Positions 19,842 to 30,128 of a stretch of DNA of 64,000 nucleotides are shown here, piece by piece (within the stretch, counting starts at the first letter, position 1; each line of letters begins with the position of its first letter). The position numbers were made by a program, and so were the translations under genes. The notes under the pieces were generated by a model, which worked only from the letters and a program-made list of their open reading frames with translations, did not search any database and was not told where the DNA came from. This DNA is from Prosthecobacter debontii (GTDB lineage Bacteria; Verrucomicrobiota; Verrucomicrobiia; Verrucomicrobiales; Verrucomicrobiaceae): NCBI GenBank assembly GCA_945860295.1, contig CAMAQH010000001.1, forward strand, positions 186,001-250,000, given 5' to 3'.

Positions 19842-20363
19842 TCAAGGCACCTTCACCCGCTTGTGAATGATCGTGCCTTCCAGAGTCGTCTGCCCCTGAT
19901 CTCCAGTGAAAGTCACGTTGGAGTTCATCGTTTCTTTGTCAGCACCTTCAAGAGTGTCCTGCACGGCGATGCTACCATTGCCATTCCCCGTGATCGCTTT
20001 TAGATCCATAACGAGTGTCACGTCAGACACGCTTCCCTCAAAGCGAATCGTCTGCCCATCACTGCCTGTGAGCACCGCCTCGTAGCTATCAGTCGCCGAG
20101 TTGTGAGTGATAGCCCAATTAAACTTCTGCGTGTCACCATTCATCGTGCGTGTTCCTTCGATGGAAAAAGAGTCCGTAGCGTCCACCTTGCCTGTCCAGG
20201 TTTCCGTGATGGTGACAACCTTGTTGTTCTCGCCCGTGAGCTTCCCCTCAGCCTTCCACTCACCGATGAGGTGCTTGAAGAAAGCATGCTGAGTCAGATC
20301 AAGGGCGCTGCATGGCAGTGAGAACAAGGCCAGAGCCGTGAAGATAGTTTGAATCGGTCGCAT
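19842..20363 (-). CDS. secreted hypothetical protein, lipocalin/DUF1579-like
   Basis: signal peptide; FFKHLIGEWKAEGKLTGENNKVVTITETWTGKV. Confidence 0.65.
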   Translation of the reverse strand: MRPIQTIFTALALFSLPCSALDLTQHAFFKHLIGEWKAEGKLTGENNKVVTITETWTGKVDATDSFSIEGTRTMNGDTQKFNWAITHNSATDSYEAVLTGSDGQTIRFEGSVSDVTLVMDLKAITGNGNGSIAVQDTLEGADKETMNSNVTFTGDQGQTTLEGTIIHKRVKVP

Positions 20364-20402
20364 CGGAGCAGGCTATCACTCCGGCGCATTCCAGTGCAAG
20401 TC

Positions 20403-21215
20403 TCAAAGCAACGCTTGTGCATTGCCCTGCTGCACGGCCACCAGTTGCTCAGATGTCAGCACGGACTCCTGCAACTTGAGCGCACTCGACTCCCAGTAAA
20501 AGAACGGGGCGTGTGAGCCGAAGCACAGCTTCTCGGTGGGCCAGGATTTGAGCAGGTTTTCCACGCCGCCCACGCCTTCGATCATCGCCATGTCGAGCCA
20601 GAGATTGGTGCTGCCTTGCAGCGTTTTGGTCACCATCGCCGCATTGGCATTCAGAAGCATGACACGGGCACTTGGCACACGTTTCATAATCTCAGTCAGT
20701 GGCTTAAGATCAACTGGCGCGACTTGGGTGAGCGGATGCTGAGTGCGCTGATCCTCAAGTTGCGTGACGATTTGCACAAGCACTTGCCGGGCGCTCGCCA
20801 ACTCCAGCAATTGCGTGAAGCTCGGGTCATCTAGAGTGTAGCCGTGATGGCTTGGGTGCAGACGCAGGATATTCATGCCATGGGTGTCGACACAGCGGTT
20901 GAAGTCATCTTTCCAAGCTGGCAGCAGCAGATGAATCGAACCCGCAGGCCGTAGTCTCGGCTGGTGTTTGCAAGCAACGGCTAGACGCTGGTTCACAGCG
21001 GCGATGTCCCGATGCAGGAGCGCTTCAAACGATCCAGCCCAGGCTTGATCGATGTGGTGCTTGCTGAGGAAAGCACTGTCGACCTGTGGTAGATCACGAT
21101 TGGGATGACGACCGAGATGGAGGTTGCAGTCGATGACCCTCGTTTGCTTTTCATCAGCCACTATAGGCGCTGCGGCAAATGCTGCGGTGTGTCCGAGAAA
21201 GTGTCTTCGATTCAT
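20403..21215 (-). CDS. amidohydrolase-like TIM-barrel protein
   Basis: MNRRHFLGHTAAFAAAP leader; VIDCNLHLGRHP; KLCFGSHAPFFYWESS; ATGA overlap with upstream gene. Confidence 0.75.
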   Translation of the reverse strand: MNRRHFLGHTAAFAAAPIVADEKQTRVIDCNLHLGRHPNRDLPQVDSAFLSKHHIDQAWAGSFEALLHRDIAAVNQRLAVACKHQPRLRPAGSIHLLLPAWKDDFNRCVDTHGMNILRLHPSHHGYTLDDPSFTQLLELASARQVLVQIVTQLEDQRTQHPLTQVAPVDLKPLTEIMKRVPSARVMLLNANAAMVTKTLQGSTNLWLDMAMIEGVGGVENLLKSWPTEKLCFGSHAPFFYWESSALKLQESVLTSEQLVAVQQGNAQALL

Positions 21216-21997
21216 GCCTTGATTCCTTTCGCTTCTAGGATCGGCAGCATCAGGCCGCGCAGGTTGTCGCAAAAAATCTTCTGCTTGTCCGCCTCGCTGA
21301 TCTGCGCGCCGTGAACTTTCGCTAGCTGGCTGGCAAAGCTGCGTCCTCCGCTGTCGCTGCCGTAGATGATTCGGTCCGCGCCGAGTTCGCGCACCGCCAT
21401 CTCCGTGATGCCCCAGGTCGGGTCACTGCCCGCGAGATCGGCAAAGAGATTCTTCTGATCACGGATCGCTCGCAGACCCAGTTCCCAGGTGCCTCCTGTG
21501 TGTCCGCAGATGATTGGCACCTTCGGGAAACGCTTGGCCAAAGCGACGAGATCATCAGGCGTCGATTCACCCACGTAGTTGCCATTCGTCTTGAACCAGG
21601 TGTGCTGAAAAATCACCGCCTTAAGCTCCGCCGCCCGCGCGATGATCGGATCGATCTCCGGCACGTTGCAGTGCTGCGCTACCCACAGCTTCACGCCCAA
21701 CATCGGCCCATTTGCCACACAACGTTCCAGCTCTGAGAGACTGCGCTCAATGTGTTTGGCGCTGAGATAGACAAAGCCAAATGCACGGTCCGAATGCTTG
21801 TCGAGCGCGCGTAGCACTTCGTCATTCTGCTTCACCAGATCATCGGGCGTCGGGTCCTGCGCCCACTTCATCCCCATGTAAATGCACAGTCGCTCAATGC
21901 CGACGCGGTCCGCATAGCGCAGCAGTTCACTCAGTCGATCCTCCGGCGTAAGCCCGGCGACACCGCTCAGATGACAATGTAGATCCCAGATTCGCAT
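21212..21997 (-). CDS. amidohydrolase family protein
   Basis: MRIWDLHCHLSG, PIICGHTGGTWE, RIIYGSDSGG. Confidence 0.85.
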   Translation of the reverse strand: MRIWDLHCHLSGVAGLTPEDRLSELLRYADRVGIERLCIYMGMKWAQDPTPDDLVKQNDEVLRALDKHSDRAFGFVYLSAKHIERSLSELERCVANGPMLGVKLWVAQHCNVPEIDPIIARAAELKAVIFQHTWFKTNGNYVGESTPDDLVALAKRFPKVPIICGHTGGTWELGLRAIRDQKNLFADLAGSDPTWGITEMAVRELGADRIIYGSDSGGRSFASQLAKVHGAQISEADKQKIFCDNLRGLMLPILEAKGIKA

Positions 21998-22090
21998 GGG
22001 AAGTTAACGGAACGCCGCCATGATTTCCGTCACGCTTTCCAGAACCGTCAAAGCCGATGCTCCGTACTCGGAGCGTTTGGAGCACTGCTT

Positions 22091-23005
22091 TTAAGCGGCT
22101 CTGGAATCCCCTGCGGTGAGCAATCCAGCGCGCATCGCTTCCAATGGTGCAGGTTGATCAAACCAGTGCTCAAACGAGATCGCGCCCTGATGAAGAAGCA
22201 GACACATGCCGTCAGCATGTTTGGCTCCTGCGAAGTTGGCCTGCTGAATGATATCCGTCGGGCCAGTGGTGCGATACACCATGTCATAGACGAGATGGCG
22301 TGACTCCAGTGAACCCGCTGGCAGCAACGGTGCGTCTTCTGCCTTCATGCCCACTGAGGTCGCATTCACGATGAGATCCACATTCGCTAAATGCTCAGCG
22401 AGATCATGCGATTCGAGTGAGCAAGTCTGTAGCCGTGCCTGCCAAGGCGTGGCTTCCCGAAGCTCCTTCACCAGTGGCCCGAGTTTAGACGCCGTTCGAT
22501 TCGCTAGCACCAAGTCACGACAGCCAGCAAGCACACTTTGCACCGCCACGGCACGCCCTGCGCCACCACCTGCACCAATGATGAGGACACGCAGATCTTT
22601 GATCTCTGCCCCGAATGCTTCCTTCACGCTGCGCAGGAAACCTGGGCCGTCTGTGTTGTAGCCAAACATCTTTCCATCGCGAATCGCCAATGTGTTCACT
22701 GCTCCGAGTTGCTGAGCGAGTTGATCGACAACATCCACCGCATCGAGTGCCTCAAATTTGTGCGGGATTGTGATGTTCACTCCGATAAAGCCTTGTTTCA
22801 CAAAGAGTCCGAACGCTTCCTTCACACTACCGACCGGCACTTGCACGCGGACATACTGCGCGTCGATGCCGCAGGCTTGCAGCGCCGGGTTGTGCATCTG
22901 CGGTGATTTGGAATGTCCGATCGGATCGCCGATCACTGCCAGCCGCGCAGGCGGAGTTAGGGCAGGGAAGTCATGGAGTTGGTCGAAAGTGAAGAAGTCA
23001 GCCAC
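22091..23005 (-). CDS. aroE: shikimate dehydrogenase
   Basis: AVIGDPIGHSKSPQMHNPAL, NITIPHK, NTDGPGF, LIIGAGGGAGRAV, NATSVGM. Confidence 0.95.
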   Translation of the reverse strand: MADFFTFDQLHDFPALTPPARLAVIGDPIGHSKSPQMHNPALQACGIDAQYVRVQVPVGSVKEAFGLFVKQGFIGVNITIPHKFEALDAVDVVDQLAQQLGAVNTLAIRDGKMFGYNTDGPGFLRSVKEAFGAEIKDLRVLIIGAGGGAGRAVAVQSVLAGCRDLVLANRTASKLGPLVKELREATPWQARLQTCSLESHDLAEHLANVDLIVNATSVGMKAEDAPLLPAGSLESRHLVYDMVYRTTGPTDIIQQANFAGAKHADGMCLLLHQGAISFEHWFDQPAPLEAMRAGLLTAGDSRAA

Positions 23006-23101
23006 GTTCCAGAGATGGCGCTGCGGAGCGAATGGTCAAGCTGTCGCACATCCCGGTTGACGGAACGCTCTGCACTGAGCACTGAGCATTTGATATTGTT
23101 C

Positions 23102-25108
23102 ATGGCCCGCGACTACACGCTACATACTTCAACTTCCTCAGCCCCTCGCATTGACTACAAAGCGGAGCTCAATGAGCAGCAGTATGCTGCTGTGACCGCG
23201 CCACCGGGACAGACGCTGGTCATTGCGGGCGCTGGATCGGGAAAGACTCGGACGCTGACGTATCGCGTGGCTTGGCTACTGGATAATGGTGTGCTGCCGG
23301 ATCAGATCCTGCTACTGACTTTCACGAACAAAGCCGCACGTGAAATGCTGGATCGCGTGACAGCTCTGGTGCCTGTGGACATACAGCGGCTGTGGAGTGG
23401 CACGTTTCACAGCATCGGGAACAAGCTGCTGCGTTGGAACTCGGAGCGCCTCGGTTATCGCAAAGGTTACTCCATCATGGATCGTGAGGATCAGAAGGAT
23501 CTGCTGGAGACCGTGGTGAACAATAGCGGCATCGACACCGCAGGTTTCCGCTTTCCCAAAGCCGAGGTGCTGGGCGACATCTACTCGATGGCGAACAATA
23601 CCTGCATGTCATTGCCGGAGATCGTCGCCTCGCGTTATCCCTATTTTGATCATGCCCTGGATCATATCATAAGCCTTCGGAAGCTATATCAGGCGAAGAA
23701 GGTGGAGACGAACTGCATGGACTTTGACGATCTGCTCACGCAGTCCGTGCGCTTGCTGAAGGAGAACGAAGACCTGCTGGAGCGCTATCGTCGGCAGTTC
23801 GAGTTCGTGCTCGTGGATGAGTATCAGGACACCAACAGCCTTCAGTCTGAGTTCGTCGAGATGCTCACCGGTGTGGATGGAAATCTCATGGTCGTGGGTG
23901 ATGACGCGCAGTCGATCTACTCTTGGCGTGGTGCAGATGTGACGAACATATTAAACTTTGCGGATCACTGGCCACGAGCGCGTTCGCACAAGATTGAGGT
24001 AAACTACCGCAGCGTGCCTGAGGTGCTCGCTTTAGCCAATGCAAGCATCGCGAACAACCGAGCGCAGATTCGCAAGAACCTCCAGCCTGCGCGTGAAGGG
24101 AAGGGGACGCTTCCCGCACTCGTCCCTCTCGACAGTGGTAGTGCCCAGGCATCCTTCGTCGCTCAGCGCATCTTGGAGCAGCAGGAGGAAGGCGTTGAGC
24201 TGAATGAGATCGCTGTCATTTATCGCGCGCATTTCCACAGCATGGAGATTCAGATGGAGCTGACGAGTCGCGGTATCCCTTTCAAGATCACCAGTGGCCT
24301 GCGTTTCTTTGAGCAAGCGCATGTGAAGGACGTGGCCTGCTTCATGAAGTTCGCTGTGAATCGGCGTGATGAAGTCAGCTTCATGCGCATGGTCAAACTC
24401 ATCCCCGGTATCGGCGGCAGCAGCGCCACGAAGTTGTGGAATGCTTGGCTCAAAACGGATGCCGCGAGCGCTGAGGTGATGACTGGAAAGTTCAGTGAAT
24501 TGCTACTGCCCATGACGGTTCCAAAGAAGGCCCGCGAGAGCTGGGATCAGTTCGCTTACACGTTGGATGAGCTGATCGTCGATGGTAAAGTCGCCACGCC
24601 GCCGGAGATGATTCGCAGTGTTTTTGAAGGCGTGTATCAGGAGTACATGCAGGCCAAGTTCAAGAACGCCGAGCAGCGCGAGCAAGATCTGGAGCAGCTC
24701 AGTAATTACAGCAGCCGATTCACTGATCCTCTGGACTTCCTGAGTCAGCTCTCACTGCTCAGCGGCGTGGATACGGATAACAAGCCTGATCAAGAAGAAC
24801 GAGATGCGGTAACTCTAACGACAGCGCATCAGGCCAAAGGTCTTGAATGGCACACCGTCTTCGCCGTCTGGATGGCTGATGGCATGTTCCCGCATGCTCG
24901 TGCCGTGGAAGAAAGTGACCTCGGTCTTGAGGAAGAGCGCCGCCTTTTTTATGTCACCGTCACTCGCGCGAAGGACGAACTTTATCTCACCTATCCCGTG
25001 CTTAATCACCAAGCCCGCGATGGCGACATCCTCATGAAGCCCAGCCGTTTTATCACTGAGCTTGATCCTGAGTTGATGGAAAAATGGAATGTGCGCAGCG
25101 GCTGGTAA
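23102..25108 (+). CDS. UvrD/PcrA/Rep-type ATP-dependent DNA helicase
   Basis: VIAGAGSGKTRTLTYR, LLTFTNKAAREM, VLVDEYQDTN, VVGDDAQSIYSWRGA, TAHQAKGLEW; start at ATG 23102. Confidence 0.95.
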   Translation: MARDYTLHTSTSSAPRIDYKAELNEQQYAAVTAPPGQTLVIAGAGSGKTRTLTYRVAWLLDNGVLPDQILLLTFTNKAAREMLDRVTALVPVDIQRLWSGTFHSIGNKLLRWNSERLGYRKGYSIMDREDQKDLLETVVNNSGIDTAGFRFPKAEVLGDIYSMANNTCMSLPEIVASRYPYFDHALDHIISLRKLYQAKKVETNCMDFDDLLTQSVRLLKENEDLLERYRRQFEFVLVDEYQDTNSLQSEFVEMLTGVDGNLMVVGDDAQSIYSWRGADVTNILNFADHWPRARSHKIEVNYRSVPEVLALANASIANNRAQIRKNLQPAREGKGTLPALVPLDSGSAQASFVAQRILEQQEEGVELNEIAVIYRAHFHSMEIQMELTSRGIPFKITSGLRFFEQAHVKDVACFMKFAVNRRDEVSFMRMVKLIPGIGGSSATKLWNAWLKTDAASAEVMTGKFSELLLPMTVPKKARESWDQFAYTLDELIVDGKVATPPEMIRSVFEGVYQEYMQAKFKNAEQREQDLEQLSNYSSRFTDPLDFLSQLSLLSGVDTDNKPDQEERDAVTLTTAHQAKGLEWHTVFAVWMADGMFPHARAVEESDLGLEEERRLFYVTVTRAKDELYLTYPVLNHQARDGDILMKPSRFITELDPELMEKWNVRSGW

Positions 25109-25307
25109 GCCTCTTTAGAACTTCAAATCTTGCGGGAAATTGCGGATCAGATCATCATCGGTGTAGGGCTGTTTGTCAGGCCCGTAGTAGATGAGCTGGA
25201 ATGCGCAGCCAAGCGCACAGGTGCAAACCAGGCTCAGTGATGAGCAAACGAGGAAGAGCCTGAGTGGCTATGATGGTTGAGGATCCTAGCTCCACCCAAC
25301 CATAATT

Positions 25308-25727
25308 ATGAAGCGCCACGAACCTATCTCCAAAATCATGAGCACTCGCTTGGTCACCGTTCATCACGGCGACCCTATTTCGAAAGTGCGTCAACTCGCC
25401 ACCCAACATGGCGTTCATCACATTCCAGTCGTCAATGGTGATCAACTCGTGGGCATCATCAGTTGGTCGGACATGCTGCGCGTGAGCTTTGGCGACGCCT
25501 TCAATGCCGACCAGCGTTCGGTGGATGCGACCCTCGATCACACTTTTACCATCGAGCAACTCATGCAGAAGAACCCGGTGACACTAGAAGACAATGCAAG
25601 TGTGCGTGATGCAGCCGAAATCCTAGCCAAAGGTGATTTCCATTCTATCCCCGTGGTGCATGGCACGAAGCTTGTCGGCATCGTGACTTCGACGGATCTG
25701 ATTAAGCATTTGCTGGATCAAATTTAG
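25308..25727 (+). CDS. tandem CBS-domain protein
   Basis: KIMSTRLVTVHHGDPISKVRQL...HIPVVNGDQLVGIISWSD and second CBS repeat. Confidence 0.92.
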   Translation: MKRHEPISKIMSTRLVTVHHGDPISKVRQLATQHGVHHIPVVNGDQLVGIISWSDMLRVSFGDAFNADQRSVDATLDHTFTIEQLMQKNPVTLEDNASVRDAAEILAKGDFHSIPVVHGTKLVGIVTSTDLIKHLLDQI

Positions 25728-25834
25728 TTCAGTCATTTCAGCGCGGATATGACCCCAGTGAGGGGCGTCTTAATTTCTGGTGAAAGCGTCTCAGAGATTG
25801 AGCGTGATCTGCTGCGGCCTTGTCTTGTGTTGCC

Positions 25835-26476
25835 ATGCGTTTAATTCTTCTTTCCAGTCTGGCCTGTGCGTGGTGCTGCTGTGTGTTGATGGTGCGTTTC
25901 CATGCGGCGGGTGATCTGTCCTTCCGCTTCATGATTTGGAATCTGTTTCTAGCCGGTATTCCTCTGGGGCTTAGCCTGCTGATGCCCTACATCCGCTCGG
26001 CCAAGATAGCGGTGATGGTCGTGCCTGTCTGGCTGCTCTTCTTTCCTAATGCACCGTATGTACTCACTGATCTCATGCATCTGCGTGAGCGGTCCAATGC
26101 CCCTTTCTGGCTTGATCTGCTGATGCTGCTATCCTTTGGACTGGTGTCACTCTGGATGGGCTTTCAATCACTACGGCTGATGCAGGACTGGGTGTCGCAG
26201 CGCTACGGAGGCATCGCCAGTTGGTGCTTTGCGTGTGGCACGCTGATTCTGACAGGCTTCGGCATTTATCTTGGCCGCTTTCTGCGCTGGAATAGCTGGG
26301 ACATCGTGACCCGTCCCTGGCGCTTGATGGCCGATATTGGCGACCGTGTGATCTATCCACTGGAGCATCTGCGCACCTGGGGATTCACGTTGGGTTTCGG
26401 TGGTCTGCTGGTGCTTGGCTACCTACTGTGGGTCTCTAGCCAAACGGATGAAGCCCGCGCAACGGCACGCCGCTGA
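25835..26476 (+). CDS. DUF1361-like membrane protein
   Basis: multiple TM segments; FFPNAPYVLTDLMHL, IYLGRFLRWNSWDIVTRP. Confidence 0.85.
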   Translation: MRLILLSSLACAWCCCVLMVRFHAAGDLSFRFMIWNLFLAGIPLGLSLLMPYIRSAKIAVMVVPVWLLFFPNAPYVLTDLMHLRERSNAPFWLDLLMLLSFGLVSLWMGFQSLRLMQDWVSQRYGGIASWCFACGTLILTGFGIYLGRFLRWNSWDIVTRPWRLMADIGDRVIYPLEHLRTWGFTLGFGGLLVLGYLLWVSSQTDEARATARR

Positions 26477-27398
26477 ATCCGGCGGCGTTGGCGGCGAGCG
26501 CGCTCTGCACATCACCACGGCGCGGCACGCCTTCCTGAGCGCCTGATTTGAGCGTGGATAACGCGGCTGCGGTATTGGCCCAGCGGACGGCTTCTTCGAT
26601 GGCGATGCCTTCGCCATAGTGGGCGGCGAAGGCTCCCGCAAAGGAGTCGCCAGCACCGACGGTATCGACTGGTGTCACGGGATGGGCGGGCACTTCATGC
26701 ACGGCTGTCTTGCTAACAATGAGCGTGGATTTACCGCCGCGTGTGGTGATGAGATGACGGATGCGTTTGGCGCTCAGGCTGTCTTTCCACTGCTCGGGAT
26801 CGGCTGCGCCAAAGACGCTGGCGGTCTCGGTTTCATTGAGAATGAGCACGTCGATGGTGACCTCTCCCCAAGGGAAATCAGCCCGGACGGGTGAGGCATT
26901 CAAAATGACTGGCACCCGCGCTTCATTGGCGATGTGGATGGCATCCAAAACGGACTCCAGTGGGAGCTCAAGCTGGAGCAGCAGCAGCTTCGTCACGGCG
27001 ATGCGCGAGCGCTGCATTTTGACGGATGGTGGCGTCAGTCCGGCATTCGCACCGAGGATGACGACGATCTGATTTTCACCTTGTGCATCCACCGAGATGA
27101 AGGCCGTGCCGGTGCCTCCGCGCACGGTGTTTAGCGAGCTGCAATTGACGCCTTCACGGCGTAGGTGATTGCGATAGTCGCGGCCATCAGGATCGTCACC
27201 CAGACAGCCGATGAGTGTGACCTGTGCGCCTTGCCGTGTGGCAGCCAGAGCTTGATTGGCTCCTTTGCCACCGAAGCGCTTTTCCAATCCCGTAGCGGCG
27301 ACGGTTTCTCCAGGCGCTGGCAAATGATCCACCTGTGTGATCAAATCGATATTGAGCGAACCCAAAACGACAATGCTTGCGGTGGATGTTTTGGCCAT
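26436..27398 (-). CDS. rbsK: ribokinase
   Basis: VVLGSLNIDLITQVDHLPAPGETV, KRFGGKGANQALAA, PVDTVGAGDSFAGAF. Confidence 0.92.
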   Translation of the reverse strand: MAKTSTASIVVLGSLNIDLITQVDHLPAPGETVAATGLEKRFGGKGANQALAATRQGAQVTLIGCLGDDPDGRDYRNHLRREGVNCSSLNTVRGGTGTAFISVDAQGENQIVVILGANAGLTPPSVKMQRSRIAVTKLLLLQLELPLESVLDAIHIANEARVPVILNASPVRADFPWGEVTIDVLILNETETASVFGAADPEQWKDSLSAKRIRHLITTRGGKSTLIVSKTAVHEVPAHPVTPVDTVGAGDSFAGAFAAHYGEGIAIEEAVRWANTAAALSTLKSGAQEGVPRRGDVQSALAANAAGFSGVPLRGLHPFG

Positions 27399-27410
27399 TG
27401 GTGGAGTGTG

Positions 27411-29984
27411 TTACTTGAGCTTGGCCAGTCGATCCTTTGTCCACGTCAGGCCCTGTTGGATGACCTCATCTCCGGGGGTTAGGGCGGCGAGTGTCTCCCA
27501 AAGCTGCGAGGCCTGGGTGAAGGCGGTTTTGGCGTCGGCTTTCTTCGTCATGACTTGGCTGGTGTGGCCGAGCACGCCATAAATCTGGGCGAGCTGGATC
27601 TGCCACTGCTTGCGCTCTGGCGTCATCGTGGTTTTGGGTTCTTTGGCTAGCAGTGTCTCCATAGCCTCGACGGCTTGCTTGATGATGGGCAGAGCTGAGT
27701 TGGGCTTGCCCATATCAGACATGAGTTCCGCATACTCACCGCGCAGCTTCGCGAGCAACACGCCGTAGCGAACGTTGTCTTTTTCGTCGGCGAGGATTTC
27801 ATTGAGCAGCTCGATGGCGTCCTGCTTTTTCTTCACGGCATCACCTGGCTTACCAGCATCCCGATCGAGCAGTGAAATATCACCGTAATTGCGGGCGAGA
27901 AAATACTTCACGTCTGCCCACTCGGGAAGCAGGCGATTGAGCTCCAGGAGAATGGGGATGGCCTGCTGATGGGCTTCAAGCGCCTCTTTGGATCCGATGC
28001 TCTTGCTGATGAGTTCCGCAAGTTCGGTGTAGGCTTCGGCGAGCAGCAATGCTTGCTCTTGATTACGCGGAGATGAACCCATGACGAGCTGCCCCATCTC
28101 GGTGACGGCATCGATTAAAGTGGTGAGTGCATCCTGAAGTTGACCTGCCTCACGCTCGGCCTGGCCTTTGGTAAACTTAGAGCGAGCGAGGAGAAACTTC
28201 TCATCAGGGATGAGGTCCGCAGCAATGATTTTTGGATCGAGCACTTCGGGGACTTTTGCCAGTGCCTTTTCTGACTCAGCCAAGTCACCGGTTTGCAGTG
28301 CGCGGCTGCCATACTCCATCCAGGCACGAGCACACTCATTGCGTGCCATTCGGTTTTTAGGATCAGCCGCCAAGCCATCCGTCAGAGCCAGCGTGGCACC
28401 TTTCAGCAGCGCGAGTGAGGCCTCACGCTCACCACGGTGATCATGAATGTCTGAGAGCAGTAGGCTGTAGCGCCCCATCCATTGCTGATAAAGCGGTGCC
28501 TGGGCTGAGCTGCTCTGGCTTTGCAGCAACTGCGCGGCCTGATCCCGAGCTTTTTGCAGGTAGGTCATGGCCTGCGCATAATCACCCAGTCGCAGATGAA
28601 TCTGGCCGATGTTCCCATAGACGCGGAGCCGTTCGACTCCGAGGGCGGAGTTCCCCTCCAGCCCAGTCAGGCCAGCCATGCAAAAGCCGAGCGCGTCCTT
28701 GAGCTGGCCTTTGGAAAATTCGACATCGAGTTGGTTATTCGTCGGTGATTGGAGGAGCTGCGTGAGGAATTGATCCACCGCATTCTGTGAATGTTGCAGG
28801 TTCGCGTCTGCGGTCAGCTTCTCATTGATCGCAGTGTCACGTTGTTGGGTGACAAGGGTGATCTTGTCATCGCGATTCTTTTTCTCTTGAGCGAGAACGA
28901 CGTCTCCCTGAGCGATGACCACTTCATCCTTCTGCGCGCGCCGTAGCTGAAAAAGCCCATAAAACGTGGCGCTGGTAAGGCCGATGAGCAGCGCTGCGGC
29001 GATGGTCTGAAGTGTGCGGACTTTCAGCGCATGCTTCTTGCGCTCCTGCACTGTTTGTTCGCGGGATTCTTCCAGTAGGTAATCTGACTCCAGCACCTCA
29101 AACTCTCGCACCACCTCCCGCAGATCTGACCAGCGGGCCGCAGAGTTTAGGTCGAGTGCACGCTCGATGATATTACGCCGGCGCTCATCCCATTTGGAGT
29201 GCTCAGGCGTGGGCCAGGTGATCTTTGGCTGACCGCGCACGGCCACCAGCAGAGCGGCGCTGTCGATTCCATGGGCTAAACCAGAGGCCGCTTTTTGCTG
29301 CACGAATGCGACCTGATCTGCCCATGCTTTTTCAGCGCGCGGTAGCCTGCCTGTGAGCAGCCGATAAGACAGCACGCCAAAGGCATACACATCCCATGAC
29401 GGCCCATAGCCGGCAAAGACACCATCTGGATTCTCTGCCTGCTCGGGGCAGAGATGCACAAAGTGATCCGTGAGCTCTAGATGATGGATGCCGCTGACCC
29501 AACCCTGGGCGATGTCGGTAAGGCGAATGCTCGACTTGGCATCATCTTCGAGCAGCACATTGCACGGGCGTAGATTCCCATGCGGAATGCCATACCTGTG
29601 TAGCCATGCCAATGCGTCGGCGATGTGGTAGATAAATCCCCAGGCTCTATCTGTCGGAAGACCATGGCAGACGGTTTCGAGAGTGGGTGTCTGCCACTGC
29701 CTGCGGCCTTGACTGTCCTTCGTCATCACACCCACCAGTGGCGTGGCCATGTAGTAGGGACTTTTGTCGAAATTAAAATCCTCTACCGCTAGCACGCCTC
29801 GATGATGCGGCATCTGCTGCATGGCGCGGATAGTCGTGCTTAGCGACTTACGGTTGATGGCCATGGAGGAAAAGACCTTCACGGCGCGGGCCTTGCCACT
29901 GGCGTTAGCTCGATAGACGGCCCCACATCGGCCACTGCCAATCAAGTCCAGTAATTCGTGTCCGGCGATCTCAGGCAGACTCAT
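27411..29984 (-). CDS. Ser/Thr kinase-like (predicted pseudokinase) + TM + TPR-type repeat protein
   Basis: IGSGRCGAVYRA, AVKVF, HGNLRPCNVLL, LTDIAQGW, then TM (TIAAALLIGLTSATFYGLF) and helical repeats. Confidence 0.88.
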   Translation of the reverse strand: MSLPEIAGHELLDLIGSGRCGAVYRANASGKARAVKVFSSMAINRKSLSTTIRAMQQMPHHRGVLAVEDFNFDKSPYYMATPLVGVMTKDSQGRRQWQTPTLETVCHGLPTDRAWGFIYHIADALAWLHRYGIPHGNLRPCNVLLEDDAKSSIRLTDIAQGWVSGIHHLELTDHFVHLCPEQAENPDGVFAGYGPSWDVYAFGVLSYRLLTGRLPRAEKAWADQVAFVQQKAASGLAHGIDSAALLVAVRGQPKITWPTPEHSKWDERRRNIIERALDLNSAARWSDLREVVREFEVLESDYLLEESREQTVQERKKHALKVRTLQTIAAALLIGLTSATFYGLFQLRRAQKDEVVIAQGDVVLAQEKKNRDDKITLVTQQRDTAINEKLTADANLQHSQNAVDQFLTQLLQSPTNNQLDVEFSKGQLKDALGFCMAGLTGLEGNSALGVERLRVYGNIGQIHLRLGDYAQAMTYLQKARDQAAQLLQSQSSSAQAPLYQQWMGRYSLLLSDIHDHRGEREASLALLKGATLALTDGLAADPKNRMARNECARAWMEYGSRALQTGDLAESEKALAKVPEVLDPKIIAADLIPDEKFLLARSKFTKGQAEREAGQLQDALTTLIDAVTEMGQLVMGSSPRNQEQALLLAEAYTELAELISKSIGSKEALEAHQQAIPILLELNRLLPEWADVKYFLARNYGDISLLDRDAGKPGDAVKKKQDAIELLNEILADEKDNVRYGVLLAKLRGEYAELMSDMGKPNSALPIIKQAVEAMETLLAKEPKTTMTPERKQWQIQLAQIYGVLGHTSQVMTKKADAKTAFTQASQLWETLAALTPGDEVIQQGLTWTKDRLAKLK

Positions 29985-30128
29985 GCGGCGTGCTCTGGGT
30001 TGGTTGTCATGGTGGGTTGATCCGCAGCAGTTTCAGACCGGTGCGGCTAGAAAGATGCAGTGTTCCTGAAAAGGAATCAAGCCATGCCTTGAAGTTGTGA
30101 ATCAAGAGCGCCGTTCAAAAGGACGGCT

